Source: OFTM10 sp964344055 (GTDB lineage: Bacteria; Actinomycetota; Acidimicrobiia; Acidimicrobiales; Aldehydirespiratoraceae). Taken from it: a stretch of DNA of 64,000 nt. Made by a program: the position numbers and the translations under genes. Of the stretch, positions 33,501 to 42,973 are shown piece by piece. Where the stretch lies: NCBI GenBank assembly GCA_964344055.1, contig CAYFLT010000004.1:1-64000 (forward strand), in the 5' to 3' direction. Each line of letters begins with the position of its first letter. Positions within the stretch are counted from its first letter, which is position 1. The notes under the pieces were generated by a model, which was not told the DNA's origin, made no database searches, and saw only the letters and a program-made list of their open reading frames with translations.

Positions 33501-33525
33501 TCGGCGGGTCACTAGTGTCGTCGCC

Positions 33526-34380
33526 ATGCCGCAGACACCGGACAACGTGCCGCCCATCGACGACTGGTCATCGCTGCTCGATGGACAGGTCGCCGTCGTC
33601 ACCGGCGGCGGGGCGGGGATCGGGCGGGCGATCAGCGAGCTCTTCGCAGCCCATGGAGCGATGGTCGAGATCGCAGAGATCGACGCGGAACGGGCGACCG
33701 CGGTCGTCGACGCGATCCACCACGCGGGCGGACGGGCCCGCAGCCATGTGGTGGACGTGTGTCAGCCGGAGGGCGTGGCCGAGCTCAGGCAGGCTGTGCT
33801 CGACGAGCACCGGACCGTCGACGTGTTGGTCAACAATGTCGGTGACTACCGCCCGCTCGTCCGCTTCCACGAAAGCGGGCCCGAGTCGTGGCGCACGATG
33901 TACGACGTGAACTTCGGCCACGCGGTGGCGGTCACCCATGCCTTTCTCGGCCCGATGATCGACGGCGACGGCGGGTCGATCGTGAACGTCCACTCGGTGG
34001 AAGGGATGCGCGGCTTTCCAGGCGAGCCGGTCTACGCGGCGATGAAGGCGGCCCTCGCCCACTTCACGACCTGTCTCGCCGCCGGCTACGGCCGCCAGGG
34101 CATCCGCTGCAACGGGATCGGACCGGACCTGACCCAGACCCCGCAGGTCGACTATCTCCGCGGCTCTGAGGACGTCGATCACCTCTGGGAGTCATGGGCC
34201 CCCGTCGGACGGCTCGGCTGGCCCGAGGATCAGGCCCGGGTGGCACTCTTCCTGGCAAGCGACCTGTCATCGTTCGTCACCGGCCAGAACATCGCGGTCG
34301 ACGGCGGAACCCGGGCCGGCGGTGGATGGTTCTATTCCCCGGATGCCGGTCGCTTCGTCAATCGTCCGCGCGGCCTCTGA
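33526..34380 (+). CDS. SDR-family oxidoreductase
   Basis: 284 residues from MPQTPDNVPP. Cofactor motif TGGGAGIGRA (about 25), NNVG (NAG position), active Ser in NVHSVEGM, catalytic YAAMK, and SSFVTGQNIAVDGG near the C-terminus followed by a Gly/Trp-rich tail. IGPDLTQTPQVDYL after the PG-like motif resembles ketoreductases used in fatty-acid or xenobiotic breakdown. The frame is open further upstream into the GNAT gene but the ATG at 33526 is the first that suits the fold. It is convergent with the SDR gene at 34417. Confidence 0.86.
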   Translation: MPQTPDNVPPIDDWSSLLDGQVAVVTGGGAGIGRAISELFAAHGAMVEIAEIDAERATAVVDAIHHAGGRARSHVVDVCQPEGVAELRQAVLDEHRTVDVLVNNVGDYRPLVRFHESGPESWRTMYDVNFGHAVAVTHAFLGPMIDGDGGSIVNVHSVEGMRGFPGEPVYAAMKAALAHFTTCLAAGYGRQGIRCNGIGPDLTQTPQVDYLRGSEDVDHLWESWAPVGRLGWPEDQARVALFLASDLSSFVTGQNIAVDGGTRAGGGWFYSPDAGRFVNRPRGL

Positions 34381-34416
34381 ATCTGTTCAGCCGGCGCCGC
34401 GGTCGGCCGGCCACGG

Positions 34417-35316
34417 CTAGATCGGCATGCCGTGGTGGGGAGGCACCTCGAACCGTTCGATGGCATCGGCGCGGCGGTGTAGGAGATCGATGGTCTCGTC
34501 CAGATCCTGCGCGATGACGTAGCGGCGGTGGATCACCCCGTCGACCACCCACTCACCGACCTCGTCCAGGTCGGCCACCGTGACATCCCGACCAGCCTTC
34601 TCGAGCATCGCCTTGATCTCCTCGAAGGTCATGCTGCGCCGGCCGGTTCCCTCACCGACCCGCTGGAGATGATCGGGCCGGTTCCGGGTGGCATTGAAGA
34701 GGCCGGTGTTCATCAGCCCTCCGGATGGGTAGAAGACCGACGCCCTCAGGTTGGTCCCCTCACTGACGAGGTTGTGGTGCAAGGCCTCGGTGAAGCAGCT
34801 GACCGCAGCCTTCGACGACGCGTAGACCGAGGCGGTTGGTACCGGCGCGAAGCCGCCATCGCCCGACGACGTGTTGATGATCTGACCCGGAGCGCCGGAG
34901 TCGATCATCCGGGGAACGAAGGTCGAGACACAGATGGCCACGCCGAAGACGTTCACCCCGAAGCACCAGCGCCAGTCGTTGGGCTCCTGTTGCCACGGCT
35001 TGCCACCGCCGCCTGACGTGACGCCGGCGTTGTTGAAGAGGAGGTTGCAGCGGCCGTGGGTGGTGAAGACGTGGTCGGCGAGCGCGGCGACCGAGTGCTC
35101 GTCGGTGACATCGGTACGGAAGCCGGACACGGCGCCGAGCTCTGACAGTTCGTCCACAGCGGCATCGAGCACACCGGCCTCGATGTCGGCGATCACGACG
35201 GTGGCGCCGTGGTTGAGCAGCGCCTTCACGATTCCCTTGCCGATGCCGCTCGCGCCACCGGTCACGACGGCGATCGCGCCGTCGATCTCGAGTTGCTCGG
35301 ATGCGGAGTCGGTCAC
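34417..35316 (-). CDS. SDR-family oxidoreductase coupled to an amidohydrolase
   Basis: 299 residues starting at GTG 35316 (VTDSASEQLEIDG). It has TGGASGIGKG (about 20), NNAGVTSGGG (about 96), active Ser in INTSSGDGG and catalytic YASSK. The C-terminal third (SVFYPSGGLMNTGLF onward, with FEEIKAMLEKAGRD) extends beyond a standard SDR and is seen in actinobacterial SDRs for bulky lipid substrates. Start and upstream stop share GTGA, so it is translated with the amidohydrolase at 35313; the two may act on consecutive steps of one catabolic route. Confidence 0.85.
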   Translation of the reverse strand: MTDSASEQLEIDGAIAVVTGGASGIGKGIVKALLNHGATVVIADIEAGVLDAAVDELSELGAVSGFRTDVTDEHSVAALADHVFTTHGRCNLLFNNAGVTSGGGGKPWQQEPNDWRWCFGVNVFGVAICVSTFVPRMIDSGAPGQIINTSSGDGGFAPVPTASVYASSKAAVSCFTEALHHNLVSEGTNLRASVFYPSGGLMNTGLFNATRNRPDHLQRVGEGTGRRSMTFEEIKAMLEKAGRDVTVADLDEVGEWVVDGVIHRRYVIAQDLDETIDLLHRRADAIERFEVPPHHGMPI

Positions 35317-36618
35317 GCCACGTCCTGGACCTGGTTGAGGGGGTTCATTCCCGGGCATCCCTTGGCCCGTTCGGGAATCGTGGCGTAGTCGATCGGGGTC
35401 GCAACCTCTTCCTTGGTCGGGCAGTACTGCTCGGCGAGCGGTCGAAGGGCGTCGAGGTCGAAGTGATACACCCGGGCGGCGTTCTCGGTCAGCAGCTTCT
35501 CGGTCTCGTGGACGGGCAGCTGTGCGAACGTGAGCCGCAGATGCTCCTTGGTGTGCGGGTGGGATCCTTCGATGTGCGGATAGTCCGAGCCCCACATGAC
35601 GTTGTCGATTCCGATGTCCCGGCACAGCTGCGCTTCGGTGGGACGCAGGAACGAGGCGCCGATGTAGCACTGGCGTTGCCAGTACTCGCTCGGCTTCAGC
35701 GACATTTCCGAGACGGCCATTCCGCCGAAGATCGATTCGGAGCCGTACTTCGAGTACTTCATCCGGTGGTGGAAGCTGTCGAGCTTCTCGAGCGNNNNNN
35801 NNNNGCCAGGCGGTTCCCGTCTCGGTGTTCACCCAGCGCAACTCGGGATAGCGCTCGAAAACGCCGGCGAACATCATGTGCCAGAGCCCGCGCTGGCTCC
35901 ACCACGAGACCTCGAGCATGAAGACCGCGAGCGAGGTGGGGAAGTGGTTGCCGAAGTTGGGTGCGGCGCCGCCCGCGTGATGGTTCAGCGTCATGTCGTT
36001 GGCGGCGGCGGCCGCCCAGATCGGTTCGTAGCGCTTGGAGTAGAGCGGCTCGAACGGCGAATCCGGTGGGGCGCCGGGTACGAGAACTCCTCCCCGGAGG
36101 CCGTTCTCCGCGGCCCACTCGATCTCTTCGACCGATCCCTCGACGTTGCCGAGGAAGATCTGCATGATGCCGGCGCGTTGGGCGGGGGCTTCGTTGACGA
36201 AGTCGAGGAGCCAACGGTTGTGGGCTCGAAGGCCGGCCCAGCGCTTCTCCATGTCGTCGTCGTAGGGCGGGGCCTCGAACATGGTGGCGGCGGGCGGGGC
36301 GAACGGCGGCTGGGTGTTCGGGAAGAGCACGTAGCCGACGTGGCCGTCGGCCTGCTGCTCGCGCAACCGGCGCTCGGAGGAGTAGTTGCGGTCACCGTCG
36401 ACGGCGGGGTCGCCGTCGATGCCGACATTGACCGGGGATCGGTCCTGGCCGGCGAACATCGCCGCGCGGGCGGCTTCGGCTTCTTCGCAGTACTTGGCCC
36501 ACTCGTCGAAGTCCTCGTGGTACTTGGATTCGAGGTAGGGCTTGTAGTCCCACAGGTCTGCGCCGCAATGACTGTCGGCGCTGATCACGATGTGATGGTC
36601 GCTCGGGTTGTTGCTCAC
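35313..36618 (-). CDS. Amidohydrolase-2 family metal enzyme (ACMSD/resorcylate-decarboxylase-like), with a gap
   Basis: About 434 residues with an N gap at 35795-35804 that breaks the frame. The N-terminus has VISADSHCGAD (the first metal-site region; D-S-H replaces the H-x-H common in amidohydrolases). The middle has LNHHAGGAAPNFGNHF, a likely metal His, and after the gap NVMWGSDYPHIEGSHP carries the Asp/His pair near the C-terminus. This family does decarboxylation or hydrolysis of ring carboxylates and related compounds. GTG starts at 36618 and 36654 are both open; the first is chosen because it directly precedes the conserved segment. Coupled by GTGA to the SDR downstream. Confidence 0.8.
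35795..35804. other. Assembly gap (10 N)
   Basis: Nominal ten-base gap within the amidohydrolase gene; frames on either side do not join directly. Confidence 0.95.
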
Positions 36619-36698
36619 CCCCTCACTGTTCCCGCCAGACCCGACCCCACGCAAAACCGTCCCACACCTCCCGAGCCGTGTAGGACAGATTGGTGCCC

Positions 36699-37652
36699 AT
36701 GGGGGCGATCACTGAGCCGGGGGATTGGACCTGGGGCATCCAGCTGCCGATCCAGACGTTGACCCGAACGCTGGTCGATCCGTGGGAGGACGACGCCACC
36801 GTCGAGGACCTCGTGGCGATCGCCCGACGGGCCGACGAACTCGGCTTCGGTTTCGTCGGTGTTTGTGACCACGTGGCGATCCCCGACAACGAGTACGCCG
36901 CCAACATGACCACCACCTGGTACGACACCATCGCCACCCTCTCGTACCTGGCGGCGCACACGACCCGGACGCGGCTGCTGTCGGTCGTGTGGGTCGCGGC
37001 CTACCGGCACCCCTTGATCACCGCGAAGGCGTTCGGCACCCTCGACCATCTGTCCGGCGGGCGGGCGATCCTGGGCGTGGGTGCCGGCCATGTTGAAGCG
37101 GAGTTCGACGCCCTGGGGGTCGACTTCCGCACCCGAGGGCGACGCCTCGACGAGACACTCGCTGCGGTTCGTGGCGCGTTCACCGACGCCTACGTCACTC
37201 ACGACGGAGAGTTCTTCTCCTACTCCGACGTGGGGATCGCGCCGCAACCAGCCGAGGAGCTGCCGATCTGGATCGGTGGAGCCGGGAAGGCGGCCTGGCG
37301 TCGAACCGGCCGGATCGGCGACGGCTACATCCCCATGGGGCTCCCGAAGGAGCAATACCCCGAAGCGATAGACGTGATGCGCACCGCCGCCGATGTCGCA
37401 GGCCGTGGAGACGCCCGACTCGACGTCGGATACATGACTCCATGGGCGTACCTGCTCGGCGACGCTCCCGAAGGTCTCGGCTTCCACTGGCTCGAAGGCG
37501 GACCAGAGGGGTTGGCCGCCGACATCCGCGCCGCACGGGATCTCGGAGCGAACGTCTGCCATCTGAAGTTCCGTGCCCGTGACCTCGCGGAGTACCTCGA
37601 GCAGCTGGAAGTCTTCGCCGAGACCGTGGTTCCGCTCGTCGACGAGGGGTGA
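36699..37652 (+). CDS. LLM-class F420-dependent oxidoreductase
   Basis: 317 residues of luciferase-like monooxygenase type. Family signs are WGIQLPIQT at the N-terminus, FVGVCDHVAIP (about 50), the SGGRAILGVGAGHVEAEFDALG block (about 120-140), LDETLAAVRGAFT, and PIWIGGAGKAAWRRTGRIGDGY (about 190-210). Actinobacterial members use reduced or oxidised F420 to change aldehydes, alcohols or enones. In-frame TTG (36690) and GTG (36693) starts lie closer to AGGAC than the ATG at 36699, so the start is uncertain by three codons. It is divergent from the amidohydrolase gene by about 80 bases. Confidence 0.85.
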   Translation: MGAITEPGDWTWGIQLPIQTLTRTLVDPWEDDATVEDLVAIARRADELGFGFVGVCDHVAIPDNEYAANMTTTWYDTIATLSYLAAHTTRTRLLSVVWVAAYRHPLITAKAFGTLDHLSGGRAILGVGAGHVEAEFDALGVDFRTRGRRLDETLAAVRGAFTDAYVTHDGEFFSYSDVGIAPQPAEELPIWIGGAGKAAWRRTGRIGDGYIPMGLPKEQYPEAIDVMRTAADVAGRGDARLDVGYMTPWAYLLGDAPEGLGFHWLEGGPEGLAADIRAARDLGANVCHLKFRARDLAEYLEQLEVFAETVVPLVDEG

Positions 37653-37730
37653 CCATCGGCCCTACGAGGGCCCCTCGCCGCGCGGTCAGGCTGGGGTTGG
37701 ACCGACGCGCATCGGTTCGGGAGGTTCGCC

Positions 37731-38156
37731 ATGTCGACCGCGCTGCCACCAGAGACCGACGGCACCGGCATCATCGCCCTCGGCCACGACGAGTGCGTCG
37801 AACTACTCGCCTCGACCCCCATCGGGCGGATCGCGTTCCGCGACGGCGACCGGGTCAGCGTTCTGCCGGTCACCTTCGGATGGGTGGAGGACAGTGTGGT
37901 GTTCCGCACGCTCGAAGGAGCGAAACTGAACGCGGCGGTCGCTCACGAACAGGTCGCCTTCGAGATCGACGGTTGGGACGACAACAAACGAGCCGGCTGG
38001 AGCGTGGTCATCCACGGCGTGGCCCGTGAGGTAGACGAGTGGGCGGAGGCCGAGCAGCTCGAACAGTCGGGCGTGTTCGCGTGGGCCAAGGAGCGCTGGC
38101 GCGACCGCTGGGTGCGGATACAACCGGACGAGATCACAGGCCGGAGGCTGGCATGA
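37731..38156 (+). CDS. Pyridoxamine-5'-phosphate-oxidase-like (flavin/F420 split-barrel) protein
   Basis: 141 residues with the split-barrel pattern: ECVELLASTPIGRIAFRDGDRVSVLPVTFGWVEDSVVFRT in two pieces around residues 22-61, then EGAKLNAAV, VAFEIDGWDDNKRAGWSVVIHGVA. This small actinobacterial type usually binds FMN or F420 and may protect or reduce small molecules. A good ribosome site (GGGAGG) precedes ATG 37731. It follows the F420-type oxidoreductase by 78 bases. Its stop lies 40 bases before the NifJ gene. Confidence 0.8.
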   Translation: MSTALPPETDGTGIIALGHDECVELLASTPIGRIAFRDGDRVSVLPVTFGWVEDSVVFRTLEGAKLNAAVAHEQVAFEIDGWDDNKRAGWSVVIHGVAREVDEWAEAEQLEQSGVFAWAKERWRDRWVRIQPDEITGRRLA

Positions 38157-38196
38157 CCGTCTACCGCAGCGGATGGCAGGCGGGGGGAGGTCGGCG

Positions 38197-41100
38197 GTGA
38201 GTCGGCCCGGAGGGTCGCGGCGTCGTGTCACCATCGACGGAAACGAGGCGGCGGCGTCGATCGCGTACCGGGCCTCGGAAGTCATCGCGATCTATCCGAT
38301 CACTCCTGCGTCGCCGATGGGGGAGGTGGCCGACGCGTGGGCGTCGGCCAAGGAGCCGAACCTCTGGGGCATCGTTCCCACCGTCGTCGAGATGCAGTCC
38401 GAGGCCGGTGCCGCGGGTGCGGTGCACGGTGCGGTGCAGGCCGGCGCGCTGACCACGACTTTCACCGCGTCGCAGGGCCTGCTCTTGATGATCCCGAACA
38501 TGTTCAAGATCGCCGGGGAGCTGACGCCGGCCGTGTTCCACATCGCGGCTCGATCGGTGGCAACCCACGCCCTGTCGATCTTCGGCGACCACAGCGACGT
38601 GATGGCCACCCGCTCCACGGGCTGGGCGATGTTGGCATCGGCCTCCCCACAGGAGGCGCACGATCTCGCCGCAGTCGCACACATGGCCACCCTGGAGACC
38701 CGGGTTCCGTTCCTCCACTTCTTCGACGGCTTCCGCACGTCCCACGAACTCAACACCGTCGAGATGGTCGGCGACGACGACCTCGCCGCCCTGCTGCCGA
38801 CCGACGATGCGCTCGCCCCTCGCCGGCGTCGTCTCGACCCGGGAGCACCGGTCCTCCGCGGTAGCGCCCAGAATCCCGACGTGTTCTTCCAGGCCCGTGA
38901 GGCGGCCAATGCCTTCCACGAGGCGGTGCCGGAAGCGGTCCAGTCGGCCATGGACCGCTTCGCCGAGCGAACCGGTCGTCAGTATCACCTGGTCGACTAC
39001 ACCGGTGACCCGGCCGCGGAGACCGTCGTGGTCCAGATCGGCTCGGGCACGGGCGCGACGTCCGAGGCGGTGGACTTCCTCCGAGCCGGCGGGCGAAAGG
39101 TCGGCCTTCTCACGGTCCGGCTCTATCGGCCGTTCCCCGTCGACGAGCTCATCGCCTCCCTCCCGACCACGGTGCGAACGATCGTGGTCCTCGACCGGAC
39201 CAAGGAGCCGGGTGCGGTGGGGGAGCCGCTGCTCGTCGATGTGGCAACCGCGGTCTTCGAGGCGGCCCAGACGGGTGAGGCACCCTTCAGCACTGCGCCT
39301 CGGGTGATCGGCGGACGCTATGGACTCTCGTCCAAGGAATACACGCCGGCGATGGCAGCCGCGGTGTTCGACGAGGCCGAGCGTGACGACCCCAAGCGCC
39401 GGTTCACCGTGGGGATCATCGATGACGTCACCCACCGCAGCCTCGCCTGGGACCGGTCGTTCGATCTCGTGAGGCCCGGCGTCCTCCAGGCCGTGTTCCA
39501 CGGGCTGGGCTCGGATGGAACGGTCGGCGCGAACAAGAACACCGTCAAGATCGTCGGTGCCTACACCGATCTCCACGCCCAGGGCTACTTCGTCTACGAC
39601 TCCCGCAAGGCCGGGTCGACCACGACCTCCCACCTTCGCTTCTCTTCGGACCCGATCGAATCGACCTACCTCATCGGTGCCGGCGAGGCGGACTTCGTGG
39701 GTGTCCATCAGTTCAGCTTCCTGGACCGGCTCGACGTTCTCGCCGCGGCCCGACCCGGCGGCACCGTTCTCATCAACACGGTCCATGGCCCGGCGGACAC
39801 GTGGGAGAGGCTCCCGCTCGAAGCCCAAGAGCAGATCCTGGACAAGGAGCTCGCCGTGTGGGTGGTCGACGCTCAGGCGGTGGCGGCCAACAACGATCTC
39901 GGCCGGCGAATCAACACCGTGCTCCAGACGTGCTTCTTTGCCCTCACCGATCTGCTGCCCACCGAGGATGCGATCCCTGCGGTCAAGCAGGCGATCCACG
40001 ACACCTACGCCCGTTTCGGAGAGACAGTCCTGAGACGCAACGAAGCGGCCGTCGACGATGCGCTCGCGGGGCTTGCTCGACTCGAGCATCCCGCGGAGCC
40101 GACGGTCGCTCGTCGACGGCCTCCCGTCGTGTCCGACGATGCCCCCGACTTCGTGCAGCGGGTGACCTCTCGAATGCTCGCAGGGGAGGGCGACCTGCTT
40201 CCGGTGTCGGCGCTTCCGGTCGACGGCACGTTCCCGACCGGCACCACCCGATGGGAGAAGCGCTCGATCGCGCTCGACATCCCGATCTTCGATCCGGACC
40301 TGTGCACCGAATGTGCCAAGTGCGCGATCGCCTGCCCTCACGCGGCGATCCGGATCAAGGCGTTCGCTCCCGATGAGCTCGCGGGAGCCCCGACCTCGTT
40401 CAAGAGCCGGCCGCTACGGAGCAAGGAGTCGCCCGATCACCGGATGACCGTGCAGGTCGCTCCCGATGACTGCACCGGCTGTGGCATCTGCGTCGACGTC
40501 TGTCCGGCTCGCTCGAAGGAGATCGTTCGTCACAAGGCCCTCGACATGGAGCCGAAGTGGCTGCACCTCGAGGACGAGCGGGCGAACTGGGAGTTCTTCT
40601 CGAACATCCCGACTCCGGGCCGCGACCGCGTGCGTCTGGCCACGGTGAAGGGCTCGCAGATGGTCGACCCCCTCTTCGAGTTCTCGGGTGCGTGTGCCGG
40701 ATGTGGCGAGACGCCCTACCTCAAGCTGTTGACCCAGCTGTTCGGCGATCGTCTCGTGGTGGCCAATGCCACCGGGTGCTCGTCGATCTACGGCGGCAAC
40801 CTCCCGACCACACCGTGGTCCGCGGGTCCCGATGGCCGCGGGCCGGCATGGGCCAACTCCCTCTTCGAGGACAACGCGGAGTTCGGCCTCGGCATGCGGT
40901 TGGCGATCGAGCAACAACAGCTCGAAGCCCGCACCCTGCTACGCCGGTTGGCCCGCCCGGTCGGGCGAGAGCTCGCAACGTCGATCCTCGGCTCCGACCC
41001 TGAAGACGACGCTGCCATCGTGGAGATGCGCGCGATGGTCGGTGCCCTCGACGCGCGCCTGGGCGAACTGGCCGGTGGCGCGGAGGGGGCGAGCATCGAG

Positions 41101-41877
41101 ATGGTGTCGCGGCTGTCGGCGATCACCGGCGCGCTGGTCCCGCAGCAGGTGTGGATCGTCGGCGGGGACGGGTGGGCCTACGACATCGGCTTCGGTGGAC
41201 TCGATCATGTGCTCGCCTCGGGCCGCGACGTGAACATCCTCGTCCTCGACACCCAGGTGTACTCCAACACCGGCGGTCAGGCATCGAAGGCCACGCCGAG
41301 ATCGGCGGTGGCCAAGTTCGCCGCCGCGGGCAAGCCGGGCCCCGGAAAGGACCTCGGCCAGATCGCGATGGCCTACGAGGACGTCTATGTCGCCCAGATC
41401 GCCCTCGGCGCCAATCAGACCCAGACCGTGAAGGCGCTCACCGAAGCCGCCTCGTTCCCGGGGCCGTCGCTGGTGATCGCCTATTCGACCTGTGTCGCCC
41501 ACGGCATCGACATGTCGACGTCGATGACTCATCAGAAGGCGCTGGTCGAGTCCGGTTACTGGCCGCTCTACCGTTACGACCCGAGGGTCACCGTCGAGGG
41601 CAAGCACGCCTTCCACCTCGACTCCCGCAAGCCGTCCATCCCCTTCGCGGAGGTGGCCCGGGAGGAAGCCCGATTCGCCATGCTGGCTCGCCACGACCCC
41701 GACCGGGCGGCCCGGCTCGCGGTGCTGGCGCAAGCCGACATTGACGAGCGGTGGAGGCTCTACGAGCAATTCGAAGACCTCGAGCGGACCATTCCCGACG
41801 AGCAACCCGACATCGAGGTGCTGGTGCCGCTCCCAACGCCTGTCGCGGAGGAGACCGCCGATGCCCAGCGATCGTAA
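38197..41877 (+). CDS. nifJ: Pyruvate:ferredoxin (flavodoxin) oxidoreductase
   Basis: 1226 residues, the usual size of the single-chain enzyme. It starts with the pyruvate domain (SEVIAIYPITPASPMGEVAD, about 24-43), has a middle EKR-type domain, two 4Fe-4S motifs CTECAKCAIACP (about 702) and CTGCGICVDVCP (about 759), a Cys pair CAGCGE (about 834) for the third cluster, and the thiamine-diphosphate site GDGWAYDIGFGG with NTGGQASK (about 990-1035). It decarboxylates pyruvate to acetyl-CoA, reducing ferredoxin or flavodoxin. GTG at 38197, seven bases after GGGAGG, is chosen over ATG 38173. A long antisense open frame here is a shadow. Confidence 0.93.
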   Translation: MSRPGGSRRRVTIDGNEAAASIAYRASEVIAIYPITPASPMGEVADAWASAKEPNLWGIVPTVVEMQSEAGAAGAVHGAVQAGALTTTFTASQGLLLMIPNMFKIAGELTPAVFHIAARSVATHALSIFGDHSDVMATRSTGWAMLASASPQEAHDLAAVAHMATLETRVPFLHFFDGFRTSHELNTVEMVGDDDLAALLPTDDALAPRRRRLDPGAPVLRGSAQNPDVFFQAREAANAFHEAVPEAVQSAMDRFAERTGRQYHLVDYTGDPAAETVVVQIGSGTGATSEAVDFLRAGGRKVGLLTVRLYRPFPVDELIASLPTTVRTIVVLDRTKEPGAVGEPLLVDVATAVFEAAQTGEAPFSTAPRVIGGRYGLSSKEYTPAMAAAVFDEAERDDPKRRFTVGIIDDVTHRSLAWDRSFDLVRPGVLQAVFHGLGSDGTVGANKNTVKIVGAYTDLHAQGYFVYDSRKAGSTTTSHLRFSSDPIESTYLIGAGEADFVGVHQFSFLDRLDVLAAARPGGTVLINTVHGPADTWERLPLEAQEQILDKELAVWVVDAQAVAANNDLGRRINTVLQTCFFALTDLLPTEDAIPAVKQAIHDTYARFGETVLRRNEAAVDDALAGLARLEHPAEPTVARRRPPVVSDDAPDFVQRVTSRMLAGEGDLLPVSALPVDGTFPTGTTRWEKRSIALDIPIFDPDLCTECAKCAIACPHAAIRIKAFAPDELAGAPTSFKSRPLRSKESPDHRMTVQVAPDDCTGCGICVDVCPARSKEIVRHKALDMEPKWLHLEDERANWEFFSNIPTPGRDRVRLATVKGSQMVDPLFEFSGACAGCGETPYLKLLTQLFGDRLVVANATGCSSIYGGNLPTTPWSAGPDGRGPAWANSLFEDNAEFGLGMRLAIEQQQLEARTLLRRLARPVGRELATSILGSDPEDDAAIVEMRAMVGALDARLGELAGGAEGASIEMVSRLSAITGALVPQQVWIVGGDGWAYDIGFGGLDHVLASGRDVNILVLDTQVYSNTGGQASKATPRSAVAKFAAAGKPGPGKDLGQIAMAYEDVYVAQIALGANQTQTVKALTEAASFPGPSLVIAYSTCVAHGIDMSTSMTHQKALVESGYWPLYRYDPRVTVEGKHAFHLDSRKPSIPFAEVAREEARFAMLARHDPDRAARLAVLAQADIDERWRLYEQFEDLERTIPDEQPDIEVLVPLPTPVAEETADAQRS

Positions 41878-42953
41878 GGATCGGCTCCGGACCGACTATC
41901 TCGGTCTGGAGCTCGCCAACCCCCTGGTGGCGTCGTCGTCACCGATGACCGACTCGGTCGACGGCGTGAAGGCGCTCGCCGACGCCGGCATCGGCGCGGT
42001 GGTGCTCCCGTCGGTCTTCGAGGAACAGATCACCCGTTCGGAGTCCCAGCTCGCCGCGGTGCTCGAGCACGGCGCCGAGGGCTTCGCCGAGATCCCTGGC
42101 GGATTCCTGCCCGACCTGGTCGACTACAACCTCGGCGCCGATGCCCATCTCGCCCTCCTCGAGGCGGCGGTCGACGAGGTGGACATCCCCGTCATCGCCA
42201 GCCTCAACGGTGTCAGCGACGGCGGATGGACCGGCCACGCGAGGCGCCTCGAAGCGGCGGGTGCGGCGGCCATCGAACTCAACGTCTACCTCCTGACCAC
42301 CGACCCGACCATNNNNNNNNNNCGTCACCGACATCGGCTCGGGCGTGGCCAGCCTGACCATCGACGGCCGGGAGGTGGAGCGCCGCTACCTCGACCTGGT
42401 GGGCTCGGTGGTCGAATCGGTCTCGGTCCCGGTCGCCGTGAAGCTCGGCCCCTACTTCTCATCGCTGCCGTGGATGGCCAAGGAGCTGGCCCGTACCGGT
42501 GCGGCGGGTCTGGTGTTGTTCAACCGGTTCTACCAACCGGGGATCGATCTCGAATCGATGACGGTCACGTCGGACATCGAGTTGTCCCGTCCGTCCGAAC
42601 TCCGGCTTCCGCTGCGTTGGACCGCAGTGCTGCGCGACGTGGTCGACATCAGCTTGGCCGCCACGACGGGTGTGCATTCGGCCGACGACGTCGTGCGGGT
42701 ACTGCTCGCCGGCGCGGACGTGGCGATGCTGGCGTCGGGACTGCTGCGCCTCGGGCCACCGCTGGTACCCGACGTCCTCAAGGGCGTCAGCCGCTGGCTC
42801 GACGACCACGGCTATGACTCGGTTGCCCAGCTGAGGGGATCGATGAGTCTCGCATCGGTCCCGGATCCTGATCGCTGGGTGCGCGCCAACTACGTGAAGA
42901 TGCTCACGTCCTACGAGTCACCCTTTGCCGCCGGCGGGTTGCCGCGCGGCTGA
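41861..42953 (+). CDS. Dihydroorotate-dehydrogenase-like flavoprotein, with a gap
   Basis: Overlaps nifJ by 17 bases and starts with ATG 41861 after a strong GGAGGAG. The N-terminal DYLGLELANPLVASSSPMTDS (about 10-30) and GAAAIELNVYLL (about 140), and after the gap (42313-42322) VPVAVKLGPYFSSLP and GAAGLVLFNRF (central) fit the TIM-barrel FMN fold of class 1 dihydroorotate dehydrogenase. The catalytic loop and the DFS/Cys residues of true PyrD are not evident, so the reaction is uncertain. Overlap with nifJ suggests an accessory role in pyruvate or ferredoxin metabolism. The gap breaks the frame (two coding frames, one gene). Confidence 0.82.
42313..42322. other. Assembly gap (10 N)
   Basis: Nominal ten-base gap within the dihydroorotate-dehydrogenase-like gene; the reading frame changes across it. 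Confidence 0.95.
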
Positions 42954-42973
42954 CGTCGACCCGCCGTGGCGGT

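Noticed and set aside
38161..40341. 726-codon open frame on the minus strand opposite nifJ
   Set aside because: Arg/Gly/His-rich translation with no recognisable motif; it is the antisense shadow of a clear 1226-residue enzyme in GC-rich DNA. Same for 13121-14935, 28139-29692, 51862-53070 and 53772-55481.
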